Source of the DNA: DASYPQ01 sp036006425
GTDB lineage: Bacteria; Planctomycetota; UBA1135; GCA-002686595
DNA: 64,000 nucleotides
Direction of reading: 5' to 3'
Assembly: GCA_036006425.1 (NCBI GenBank)
Contig: DASYPQ010000022.1
Span: forward strand, 310,001-374,000
Part shown: positions 25,799-33,402 of the stretch, piece after piece
How positions within the stretch are numbered: the first letter of the stretch is position 1
Layout of the letters: each line of letters starts with the position of its first letter
Notes under the pieces: generated by a model
What the model was told of the DNA's origin: nothing
The model's database searches: none
What the model saw: only the letters and a program-made list of their open reading frames with translations
Translations under genes and position numbers: made by a program

Positions 25799-26857
25799 GT
25801 GACCGCGACGCGCCCCTTCGACGGACTCCCGTTCACGGCCCGGAACCTCCTCGCGCCGATGGAGGGCGTCACCGAGCCCTGCTTCCGCGACCTCGTCCTC
25901 GCGCGCAACACGCCCGGACACCTCGGCGGCGCCTTCACCGAGTTCGTACGCGTCGTCCGCCACGCGCTCCCCGCGCGCACGCTGCGCGAGCACCTCGGCA
26001 CCCGTCGGTTCGGCGCGCCGGTCGGTCTCCAGCTCATGGGCGCCGACCTCGCGGCCCTCGCCGAGACCGCGCGGCGCGCGATCGACGTCGGCGCGCCGCT
26101 CGTCGACCTCAATTTCGGCTGCCCGGCGAAAGGCGCGATCGCGGGTTGCGCCGGCTCCGCGCTCCTCAAGGATCCGCGCTCGGTCGAGGAAGTCGTCGCC
26201 GCCTGCCGCGGCGCGGTCGATCGGGCTTCGGATCCCGCGATCCCGGTGACCGCCAAGATCCGCGCCGGCTACGACGACGACCGCCTGCTCGAGGACCTCG
26301 CCCGCGCCGCCGAGGCGGGAGGCGCCGCGATGCTCACGGTGCACTGCCGCACGCGCGCCGAGGCGTACCAGGACGAAGTCGACTGGAGCCGCATCGCGCG
26401 CGCGGTCCGCGCGGTCTCGATCCCCGTGTGCGGGAACGGCGGCATCGGCGTGCACGCGGACTTCGAGCGCATGCGATCGGAGACGGGCGCCGCGCTCGCG
26501 ATGGTCGGCCGCGGAGCGCTCGCCGATCCCTGGATCTTCTCCGGCGTCCGGGTGACCGCCGCCGACGCCGCGCGCTTCCTCCTCGACTACGCCGACGCGC
26601 TCGGCGCGCAGAGCGTCGCCGGTCCGCGCGGCGCGGCCGGGCGCCTGAAGCAGCTCCTGCGGCACTGGACGGCGGGCGACCTCGTCGGCGACGATCGCGA
26701 GAGCTGGATGCGCGAGCCCGATCCGGAAACGCTCTTCGCTCGCCTCGAGGAGATCGCCGGCGTGCACCGCGATGCTAGGCTGAATCCGCTCCTCCCTGCT
26801 CCGCGAAAGGACCTCCGATGTTCGACCCCCGCGCCGGTTTCGTCGCCCTCCTCCTGA
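25799..26857 (+). CDS. tRNA-dihydrouridine synthase
   Basis: A 352-residue TIM-barrel flavoenzyme. LLAPMEGVTEP is the N-terminal FMN-binding strand, DLNFGCPAKGAI holds the catalytic Cys108, VTAKIRAGY and LTVHCRTR are further FMN contacts, and CGNGGI and MVGRGALADPW bind the FMN phosphate. It reduces uridines in tRNA. The arrangement after the Cys is DusC-like, but the branch cannot be fixed. The GTG start follows a TAGACT hexamer. The 3' end overlaps the next gene by 40 bases, so the last dozen residues are an unconserved tail. Confidence 0.9.
   Translation: MTATRPFDGLPFTARNLLAPMEGVTEPCFRDLVLARNTPGHLGGAFTEFVRVVRHALPARTLREHLGTRRFGAPVGLQLMGADLAALAETARRAIDVGAPLVDLNFGCPAKGAIAGCAGSALLKDPRSVEEVVAACRGAVDRASDPAIPVTAKIRAGYDDDRLLEDLARAAEAGGAAMLTVHCRTRAEAYQDEVDWSRIARAVRAVSIPVCGNGGIGVHADFERMRSETGAALAMVGRGALADPWIFSGVRVTAADAARFLLDYADALGAQSVAGPRGAAGRLKQLLRHWTAGDLVGDDRESWMREPDPETLFARLEEIAGVHRDARLNPLLPAPRKDLRCSTPAPVSSPSS
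26776..26781 (+). promoter_or_regulatory. Putative -10 hexamer TAGGCT inside the end of dus
   Basis: TAGGCT lies 36 bases before the ATG at 26818, and AAAGGA follows at a normal distance from that ATG. A leadered promoter for the small exported protein is likely. Confidence 0.35.
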
Positions 26858-27147
26858 CCGCCTCGCTCGCGCTCCACGCGGCCTCGGCGAACACCCCGTC
26901 GAACCAGGAAAAGGGCGCAGCGACGCCCTCCGCAGGCAGCGGCGACTACTCCGGAACGGACGCCGAGGGGAACTACCAGAAGGCCCTCGACGCGGCGATC
27001 AAGGCGGCGCTCGAAGGTGTGTCGCACGCCGGCGGCAAGGTGATCTCGGACGCCATGGTCAGCTGGCAGGTGGTGTCGGTCTCCGGCAACCAAGGCGGGA
27101 TCATGGGCAAGCGCGACGTGACCGTGACCGTCCACGTGAAGAGCTGA
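26818..27147 (+). CDS. Small exported protein, dodecin-like domain possible
   Basis: A 109-residue protein with a signal peptide ending near HAASA, a low-complexity stretch (about 25-48), then a compact domain of about 60 residues. The domain has a helix (YQKALDAAIKAALEGVSHA) and strands ending in KRDVTVTVHVKS. The helix followed by WQVVSVSG and a final amphipathic strand recalls dodecin folds, but dodecins are normally cytosolic and I do not claim homology. AAAGGA at a good distance supports the ATG. It overlaps the end of the dus gene. Confidence 0.55.
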   Translation: MFDPRAGFVALLLTASLALHAASANTPSNQEKGAATPSAGSGDYSGTDAEGNYQKALDAAIKAALEGVSHAGGKVISDAMVSWQVVSVSGNQGGIMGKRDVTVTVHVKS

Positions 27148-27206
27148 AACCGGCGGCGCGTCGAAAAAAAAAGTGCTGCTCCGGCACGGCACGCGGTTCC
27201 CGCTCC

Positions 27207-27212
27207 TAGAAT
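27207..27212 (+). promoter_or_regulatory. Putative -10 hexamer TAGAAT and upstream A-tract for speA
   Basis: TAGAAT overlaps the ATG at 27211 and lies 34 bases before the ATG at 27247. A run of nine A at 27164-27172, exceptional in this DNA, sits about 35-43 bases upstream, where a UP-like element would be. Confidence 0.4.
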
Positions 27213-27246
27213 GCCGCGCTGCGACCCGGAGACGATCGAAACCCCG

Positions 27247-29244
27247 ATGGCCAGGTGGACTCACCTCGACAGCGAGAATCTCTACAACGTCCAGAAGTGG
27301 GGGCAGGGATTCTTCCACGTCAACGAGCTCGGCAACGTCGAAGTCCGCCCCGAAGGCGCTGATCGCCCGAACCGACCGGGCATCGACCTCCACGAGCTGC
27401 TCGGACAACTTCTGCGACGCGGCGTCAGCACGCCAATCCTCCTGCGCTTCGACGGCATCCTGCGCGCCCGCGTGCGCGCGATGTTCGGCGCGTTCAACGC
27501 GGCGCGCAAGGAGTTCAACTACCAGGCGCCGTACTGCGGCGTCTATCCGATCAAGGTCAACCAGGAGCACCACGTCGTCGAGGCGCTGCTCCAGGAAGGC
27601 GCGAACCACGGACTCGGCCTCGAGGTCGGCAGCAAGTCGGAGCTGATCGCGGTCATCGCGCTCCAGGCCGGGCGCGGATCGCTGATGATCTGCAACGGCT
27701 ACAAGGACGAGGAGTACGTCGAGATGGCGCTCCTCGCCACGAAGCTCGGCATCACGCCGATCATCGTCGTCGAGAAGTTCTCGGAGGTCGAGACGATCCT
27801 GCGCGTCGCGCGCACGCTCGAGATCGAGCCCGCGATCGGCGTCCGCACGAAGCTCTCGGGCCGCGGCTCGGGACGCTGGAAGGACTCCGGTGGCGACAGC
27901 AGCAAGTTCGGCCTGACGACGCGCGAGATCGTGCAGCTGATCGAGATGCTCGAGCGCGAAGGGAAGCTCGACTGCCTCCAGCTCCTCCACTTCCACCTCG
28001 GGAGCCAGATCCCCGAGATCCGCTCGCTCAAGAACGCCCTGCGCGAGGCGACGCACACGCTCGTCGGCCTGACGAAGATGGGCGCGAAGATCCGCTGGTT
28101 CGACGTCGGCGGCGGCCTCGGAGTCGACTACGACGGCTCATCGACGAACTTCGAGTCGTCGGTGAACTACTCCCTCCAGGAGTACGCGAACGACGTCGTG
28201 TACCACCTGCAGCAGGCCTGCGCCGAAGCCGAGATCCCGCAGCCCGGCATCGTCACCGAATCCGGGCGCGCGCTCTCCGCGCACCACGCGGTGCTCGTCA
28301 CCGAAGTGCTCGGGACGACCGACTTCAGCTCGGTCGGCGTGCCGATCGCGCCCGGCGAGGACGAGCACGAGGTCGTCCACAACATCGCCGCGGTCAACGA
28401 GAACGTCACCGCGAAGAACTACCAGGAGTCCTACCACGACGCGATCCAGCTCCGCGACGAGGCGATGGTCCTCTTCAACGTGGGTCAGATCGGCATGCGC
28501 GAGCGCGCGCGCGTCGAGGAGTTCTACTGGCGGATCTGCGAGAAGATCCTGCGCGTCACGCGCCTGCTCGACTACGTGCCCGACGACCTCGCCAACCTCG
28601 AGCGCGACATGTCGGACACGTACTTCCTCAACTTCTCGCTGTTCCAGTCGATCCCCGACAGCTGGGCGATCCACCAGCTGTTCCCCGTGCTGCCGCTGCA
28701 CCGGCACCTCGAGGCGCCGACGCGACGCGCGACGCTCGCGGACATCACCTGCGACTCGGACGGGAAGGTCGACCGCTTCATCGACCTGCGCGACGTCAAG
28801 CGCACGCTCGAGCTCCACCCGCTGAAGAAGGACGAGCCGTACTACCTCGGCTTCTTCCTCGTCGGCGCGTACCAGGAGATCCTCGGCGACATGCACAACC
28901 TGTTCGGCGACACGAACGTCGTGCACGTCGATCTCGACGACGCCGGACGGCCGCGGCTCACGCACGTCCTCCGCGGCGAGCGCGTACAGGACGTCCTCGA
29001 GTACGTCGAGTACTTCGAGCCCGATCTCCTCTCGAACCTGCGCCGCTCCGTCGAGAAGGCGCTCGAGGACGGTCGCATCACGTTCGAGGAGTCGGCGCTG
29101 CTGTACCGTCGCTACGAGGCGGGGCTGCACGGCTACACGTACCTCACGCGCGATCGCCGCAGCGGAGAGGGTCCGAACTCGAATTCGATCGCCAGTCCCA
29201 CGTCGACGGTCCCGATTCCCGCGCCGTCGAACGCCACCACGTGA
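27247..29244 (+). CDS. speA: Biosynthetic arginine decarboxylase
   Basis: A 665-residue fold-type III PLP decarboxylase of the SpeA family with typical length. VYPIKVNQ carries the PLP lysine (Lys103), HFHLGSQ and GGGLGVDYDG bind the cofactor, and CDSDGKVDRFID contains the active-site Cys of the other subunit. It makes agmatine from arginine, the first step of the agmatine route to putrescine. The ATG at 27247 is preferred over 27211 because the latter overlaps a TAGAAT hexamer and because the family starts with a similar sequence. A Ser/Pro-rich tail follows the conserved part. The stop overlaps the SlyD start (GTGA). Confidence 0.93.
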   Translation: MARWTHLDSENLYNVQKWGQGFFHVNELGNVEVRPEGADRPNRPGIDLHELLGQLLRRGVSTPILLRFDGILRARVRAMFGAFNAARKEFNYQAPYCGVYPIKVNQEHHVVEALLQEGANHGLGLEVGSKSELIAVIALQAGRGSLMICNGYKDEEYVEMALLATKLGITPIIVVEKFSEVETILRVARTLEIEPAIGVRTKLSGRGSGRWKDSGGDSSKFGLTTREIVQLIEMLEREGKLDCLQLLHFHLGSQIPEIRSLKNALREATHTLVGLTKMGAKIRWFDVGGGLGVDYDGSSTNFESSVNYSLQEYANDVVYHLQQACAEAEIPQPGIVTESGRALSAHHAVLVTEVLGTTDFSSVGVPIAPGEDEHEVVHNIAAVNENVTAKNYQESYHDAIQLRDEAMVLFNVGQIGMRERARVEEFYWRICEKILRVTRLLDYVPDDLANLERDMSDTYFLNFSLFQSIPDSWAIHQLFPVLPLHRHLEAPTRRATLADITCDSDGKVDRFIDLRDVKRTLELHPLKKDEPYYLGFFLVGAYQEILGDMHNLFGDTNVVHVDLDDAGRPRLTHVLRGERVQDVLEYVEYFEPDLLSNLRRSVEKALEDGRITFEESALLYRRYEAGLHGYTYLTRDRRSGEGPNSNSIASPTSTVPIPAPSNATT

Positions 29245-29774
29245 AGATCGCCACCGGCTGCATCGTCGAGATCGAATACGAGCTGTTCGACGCCGAGGGT
29301 GAGCTCGTCGAGAACTCGAAGGAGGGCGGACCGATGGTCTACCTCCACGGCAACGAGGAGATCCCGGAAGGGCTCGAGAAGGAGCTCGAAGGGCGGCAGA
29401 AGGGCGACAAGCTGCACGTCGCGTTGCCGCCGGGCGAGGCGTACGGCGAGTACAACCCGGACGGGCTCGTGTCGGTGCCGCGCGAGCAGTTCCCGCCGGA
29501 CGCGGAGATCGTGCCGGGCGACTGGATCGACGTGACGCTCGCGGACGCGGAAGGGAAAGAGCCGCAGGACGCCGAGTCGATCGAGATGAAGGTGATCGAG
29601 ATCTCGCCGGAGTCGATCGTGCTCGACGCGAACCATCCGCTCGCGGGACAAGCGTGCACGTTCGACTTGACGATCCTCTCCGTGCGCAAGGCGAGCCAGG
29701 AGGAGATCGAGGATCACAAGCGGCAGATGGAATTGAAGGAAGAGCCCGAGGAAGAGGGAGAGCAGGCTCCGTAG
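29241..29774 (+). CDS. FKBP-type peptidyl-prolyl isomerase, SlyD-like
   Basis: A 177-residue protein. The FKBP half has IEYELFDAEGELVENS, GLEKELEGRQKGDKLHVALPP and EAYGEYNP. The inserted-flap domain lies between about 75 and 125, and DANHPLAGQACTFDLTIL ends the fold, all as in SlyD. It speeds prolyl isomerisation and works as a chaperone in the cytosol. The C-terminus is acidic (rich in Glu) instead of the His/Cys-rich metal-binding tail of E. coli SlyD, so nickel handling is unlikely. The GTG start overlaps the speA stop. Confidence 0.9.
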   Translation: MKIATGCIVEIEYELFDAEGELVENSKEGGPMVYLHGNEEIPEGLEKELEGRQKGDKLHVALPPGEAYGEYNPDGLVSVPREQFPPDAEIVPGDWIDVTLADAEGKEPQDAESIEMKVIEISPESIVLDANHPLAGQACTFDLTILSVRKASQEEIEDHKRQMELKEEPEEEGEQAP

Positions 29775-29781
29775 GGTTTCT

Positions 29782-29799
29782 CCCGCACGGACGTGCGGG
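29782..29799 (+). terminator. Hairpin after the SlyD gene
   Basis: CCCGCAC and GTGCGGG form perfect seven-base arms around GGAC, seven bases after the stop. TGCGGGATTTCTGTC follows, with only a short T-run. It is a plausible end of the speA-slyD transcript. Confidence 0.4.
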
Positions 29800-29822
29800 T
29801 GCGGGATTTCTGTCAAAACTGC

Positions 29823-29828
29823 TACGCT
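29823..29828 (+). promoter_or_regulatory. Putative -10 hexamer TACGCT for the cupin gene
   Basis: TACGCT in GCTACGCT, the same octamer as before the RND operon, lies 77 bases before the ATG at 29906. A strong AGGAGG precedes that ATG, so this would be a leadered transcript. Confidence 0.35.
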
Positions 29829-29905
29829 CGTGGCCTTACCGGCCAGCTCGTTGCGTGGCGATTCCCGCAGCGTCATCGACGGCCGGATCTCCAAGGAGGT
29901 TCGCG

Positions 29906-30385
29906 ATGAACGTGATGCAGAAATTGACGTGGCTCGGATCGGGTTGCGCGCTCGCGCTGGTGCCGATGCTTCTCTCCGCGCAGTCGGAGATGAAGCCGGC
30001 GAAGATCACCGGCAAGACCCTGATCGCCGTGGACGAGCTGAAGTGGGTTCCGATGCCCGGGCTCGAGGGAGCGCAGCAGGCGGCGTTGTGGGGCGACTCG
30101 ACGAAGGAAGCGCACCGGATCTTCTACAAGTGGGCGCCGGGCACGAAGGCGCCGACGCACACGCACACGAGCGGCGACCGCGGGGTCGTCGTGTCGGGAA
30201 CGCTGTCGCTCGCGGTCGAGGGCGCGCCGCCGAAGAAGCTGCCGGCGGGGTCGTACTTCTCGCTCGCGGGCGGCGTGAAGCACGCGACGGCGGTCGAAGG
30301 GGACGCGCCGTGCGTCTTCTACATCGAGCGCGAAGGCCCGTTCGACGCCGTGATGGCCGACGAAGCGGGCGCGAAGAAGAAGTAG
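29906..30385 (+). CDS. Exported cupin-domain protein
   Basis: A 159-residue protein with a signal peptide ending near LLSAQ and a single cupin barrel. The first metal-binding motif is THTHTSGDRGVVVSG (His ligands and a following acid position), and the second is LAGGVKHATAVEGD with a His. The arrangement resembles ChrR-type or DUF4437 cupins. Substrate and metal are unknown. The start has the best ribosome binding site in the window: AGGAGG seven bases before the ATG. The mature protein ends in a basic tail AGAKKK. Confidence 0.75.
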   Translation: MNVMQKLTWLGSGCALALVPMLLSAQSEMKPAKITGKTLIAVDELKWVPMPGLEGAQQAALWGDSTKEAHRIFYKWAPGTKAPTHTHTSGDRGVVVSGTLSLAVEGAPPKKLPAGSYFSLAGGVKHATAVEGDAPCVFYIEREGPFDAVMADEAGAKKK

Positions 30386-30413
30386 TCGCGGACGGCGGCG
30401 CCAGGAGGACTGG

Positions 30414-30454
30414 CCGCGGATTCCCGGCTATCATTCACGGTCGGGAATCCGCGG
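30414..30454. repeat. Perfect 13-base inverted repeat upstream of the deacetylase-like gene
   Basis: CCGCGGATTCCCG at 30414-30426 and its exact complement at 30442-30454 flank a 15-base centre that contains TATCAT (30429-30434), a possible -10 hexamer. The right arm ends one base before the GTG start at 30456. An operator over the promoter, or an mRNA hairpin hiding the start, are both possible. Confidence 0.45.
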
Positions 30455-30455
30455 C

Positions 30456-31436
30456 GTGCGCTCCAGCAGCTCCAAGATCGCCGTCTCCGGTCCCCCCACC
30501 CTCCTCGTCGTCGTCGACACCGAGGAGGAGTTCGACTGGTTCGCGCCCTTCGACCGGAAGAGCACGTCCGTCGAGCACATGCGCGACGTCGGGCTCTTCC
30601 AGAGCGTCTGCGACGACGCCGGCGTCCGCCCGCTCTACGCCGTCGACTATCCGATCGCCACGCAGGACACGAGCGCTCGGCCTCTGCGGGAGATCCATGC
30701 TTCCGGGCGCTGCGAGATCGGCGCGCACCTCCATCCCTGGGTCACACCGCCGCTCGAGGAGGAGGTCAACGCGCGCAACTCCTACCCGGGCAACCTCCCG
30801 CGCGATCTCGAGAAGCGGAAGCTCGAGACCCTCCTCACGGCGATCGAACGCCACCTCGGCGTCCGCCCGCGCTCCTACAAGTCCGGTCGCTACGGCTTCG
30901 GGCCCAACACCGCTTCGATCCTCGTCGAGCTCGGCATCGAGATCGATCTCTCGCCGCTCCCGGCCTTCGACCTCTCCGCCGACGGCGGGCCCGACTGGTC
31001 GCGCGCCTCCCCCGAACCCCGCCGCCTCGCTCCGCGCCTCCTCTCCATCCCCGCGACGAGCGCCTTCGTCGGCTTCGCGCGCGGCGCCGGCCCCTCGCTC
31101 CACCGCATCGCGAGCTCGCCCCCCTTCTCCTGGATCGGCGCCCCCGGCATCCTCTCGCACGCGCACGCCCTCGACCGGCTCATGCTCTCCCCCGAAGGCT
31201 TCCTCCCCGCGCACCACCGCCGCCTCACGCGCTCCCTCCTCGACCGCGGCGTGAGCGTCTTCTCCTTCACGCTCCACAGCTCCTCCCTGCGCCCCGGCTG
31301 CACGCCCTACGTGCGCTCCGAAGTCGACCAGACCAAGTTCCTCGACGCCTGCCGCCGATACTTCGAGTTCTTCCTCGGCGACCTCGGCGGTGTCAGTCGC
31401 ACGCCGAGCGAGTTCGCGAAGACCTTCGCACCTTGA
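30456..31436 (+). CDS. Polysaccharide-deacetylase-like (NodB-fold) protein
   Basis: A 326-residue protein. VVVDTEEEFDWFAPF gives the first acidic motif, GAHLHPW the His-containing second motif and RPRSYKSGRYGFG the third, in the order of carbohydrate esterase 4 barrels, especially the large variants in exopolysaccharide loci. The second motif has HLHPW rather than the classical H-S-x-x-H, so metal binding may differ. It may deacetylate a glycan or be a degenerate relative. The GTG start follows an inverted repeat. The stop overlaps the TTG start of the carbamoyltransferase, so the two are coupled. Confidence 0.7.
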   Translation: MRSSSSKIAVSGPPTLLVVVDTEEEFDWFAPFDRKSTSVEHMRDVGLFQSVCDDAGVRPLYAVDYPIATQDTSARPLREIHASGRCEIGAHLHPWVTPPLEEEVNARNSYPGNLPRDLEKRKLETLLTAIERHLGVRPRSYKSGRYGFGPNTASILVELGIEIDLSPLPAFDLSADGGPDWSRASPEPRRLAPRLLSIPATSAFVGFARGAGPSLHRIASSPPFSWIGAPGILSHAHALDRLMLSPEGFLPAHHRRLTRSLLDRGVSVFSFTLHSSSLRPGCTPYVRSEVDQTKFLDACRRYFEFFLGDLGGVSRTPSEFAKTFAP

Positions 31437-33295
31437 AGATCCTCGGCCTATCCCCTCTCGACAAGGACGCGACGGCCTCGCTCGTCGAGGACGGACGCGT
31501 CCTCTTCGCCGCGGGCGAGGAGCGTTACAGCCGCGTGAAGCAGCACGCCGGCTTCCCCCACAAGGCGATCGAGGCCGCGTTGAACGCGACCGGCACGGAT
31601 CCGGACGAGATCGCGGAAGTGGCGTACCCGTTCCTGCCCTGGGACAAGGAGACCGAGCTCATCGACCGCGCGATCCGCGACGAGCGCGCGTTCCAGGGCG
31701 GATTCCGCGAGCCCGATCTCCAGGCGGCGCTCCAGAAGGCGCAGCAACGCGTACCCGTGCGTTCTGCTGCGATCCACGGTCTCGCGGCGCCGAACGAGAA
31801 GATGGAGAAGGGCCTCGCGAAGGAGTTCTTCTACCGCGTCGCCGGCGGCAGCGCGCTGTTCGGGCGTCGCTTCGCGCGCGCGCAGTCACGCGACTGGGCG
31901 CGCCGCGCGAGCGGCGACCACCGGCGCTACCAGGAGGAGCTCGAGGCGGGGCTCTCGAAGCTCGGCCTCTTGCCGAAGCTCCGCCGCGCCGAGCACCACC
32001 TCTCGCACGCGGCGAACGCGTACCTCGCGAGCGGCTTCGATCGCGCGCTCGTCGTCACGATCGACGGGTACGGGACCGGGCTCGCGGGATCGGTGAGCCT
32101 CGGCGAAGGCGGGAAGCTGAAGCGCCTCCACAACCTCGCGTTCCCCCACTCGCTGGGCACTTTCTACGAGATGGTGACGAGCAGCCTCGGCTTCCATCCG
32201 GATCGCCACGCCGGAAAGATCGTCGGGCTCGCGGCGTGGGGAGATCCCGCGATCCTCTCGGACGTCCTTCTCGGCCGGATCGAGCAGGCGCCGGGTGACT
32301 TCCGGATCCTCGACAACCTGAACGTGTACTTCTCGCGCCACCTCGCGTCGCGCTTCCCGAAGATCGACGTCGCGGCGGCGTGGCAGCACGTGCTCGAGGT
32401 CGTCGCGGTGAACCTCGTGCGCCACTGGGTGCGCGAGACGAAGTGCGACGCGGTCGTGCTGTCGGGCGGCGTGACGGCGAACGTGAAGATGAACCAGCGC
32501 CTGCACGAGATCGACGAGGTCGAGCGCACGTTCGTGTACCCGAACATGGGCGACGGCGGATGCGGGACGGGGCTCGCGACGCTGTGGAGCTGGCCGGGCG
32601 GCGCGTCGACGATTCGCGACGTGTACTACGGGCCGAGCTACACGCCGGCGGAGATCCGCGCGGAGCTCGAGAAAGCCGGGCTCGCGTTCACCGAGCCCGC
32701 GAACCTCGTGCACGAGGTCGCGAAGCGCATCCACGCCGGCGAGGTGATCGGAAGGTTCGGCGGGAGGATGGAGTACGGGCCGCGCGCGCTCGGCAACCGC
32801 TCGATCCTCTACCACGCGAAGGAACCGGACGTGAACCAGTGGCTGAACAAGCGCCTCGGACGCACGGAGTTCATGCCGTTCGCGCCCGTGACGCTGTGGG
32901 AGGCGCGCGAGCGGTGCTACGTGAACGTCGCCGGCGCGGAGCACGCAGCGGAGTTCATGACGATGACGTTCGACTGCACGGAGTGGATGCGGAAGACGTG
33001 TCCCGCCGCGGTGCACGTCGACGGCACCGCGCGACCGCAGCTGATCCGCCGCGAGGTGAACGCGGAGTACTACGACATCTTGAAGGAGTACGAGCGGCTC
33101 TCGGGCATCCCGTGCCTGATCAACACGAGCTTCAACATGCACGAGGAGCCGATCGTGTGCTCACCCGCCGACGCGGTGCGCGCGTTCCTGCAGGGAAATC
33201 TCGACGGGCTCGCGATCGGGCCGTGTTTCGTCACACATCCCTCGCGGGAGCGGCGGCAGGATGGGCAACCCCTCGACACGCAGCGCGCGCGGTGA
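31433..33295 (+). CDS. Carbamoyltransferase (NodU/CmcH/TobZ family)
   Basis: A 620-residue protein. The N-terminal Kae1-like ATPase half has AAGEERYSRVKQHAGFP, the metal-binding HHLSHAANAYLASGF, VTIDGYGTG and LSGGVTANVKMN. The C-terminal YrdC-like half has GRMEYGPRALGNRSIL and INTSFNMHEEPIV. The family uses carbamoyl phosphate and ATP to O-carbamoylate sugars or antibiotics (NodU acts on Nod factors). With the coupled deacetylase-like gene it suggests tailoring of a surface glycan. The start is TTG (TTGA overlap). Confidence 0.9.
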   Translation: MKILGLSPLDKDATASLVEDGRVLFAAGEERYSRVKQHAGFPHKAIEAALNATGTDPDEIAEVAYPFLPWDKETELIDRAIRDERAFQGGFREPDLQAALQKAQQRVPVRSAAIHGLAAPNEKMEKGLAKEFFYRVAGGSALFGRRFARAQSRDWARRASGDHRRYQEELEAGLSKLGLLPKLRRAEHHLSHAANAYLASGFDRALVVTIDGYGTGLAGSVSLGEGGKLKRLHNLAFPHSLGTFYEMVTSSLGFHPDRHAGKIVGLAAWGDPAILSDVLLGRIEQAPGDFRILDNLNVYFSRHLASRFPKIDVAAAWQHVLEVVAVNLVRHWVRETKCDAVVLSGGVTANVKMNQRLHEIDEVERTFVYPNMGDGGCGTGLATLWSWPGGASTIRDVYYGPSYTPAEIRAELEKAGLAFTEPANLVHEVAKRIHAGEVIGRFGGRMEYGPRALGNRSILYHAKEPDVNQWLNKRLGRTEFMPFAPVTLWEARERCYVNVAGAEHAAEFMTMTFDCTEWMRKTCPAAVHVDGTARPQLIRREVNAEYYDILKEYERLSGIPCLINTSFNMHEEPIVCSPADAVRAFLQGNLDGLAIGPCFVTHPSRERRQDGQPLDTQRAR

Positions 33296-33358
33296 ACGGA
33301 CGATCGCCCGCGGGTAGCGCGAGCCGCGCGTCGAGGAGAACGTGACGAACTGGCGGTT

Positions 33359-33392
33359 GGGCGCGCCCGCGCGCTTGGCCACGGGCGCGCCC
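33359..33392. repeat. Two copies of the palindrome GGGCGCGCCC between convergent genes
   Basis: GGGCGCGCCC occurs at 33359-33368 and 33383-33392, each followed by a CGCGC run, between the carbamoyltransferase stop and the stop of the next minus-strand gene. The rest of the 107-base gap shows nothing else. The pair may end transcription from one or both sides. Confidence 0.3.
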
Positions 33393-33402
33393 ACGCGCGC
33401 CG

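Noticed and set aside
27164..27172. A-run as a transcription terminator
   Set aside because: On the plus strand a terminator would need T, not A, and no hairpin precedes it; no minus-strand gene ends here.
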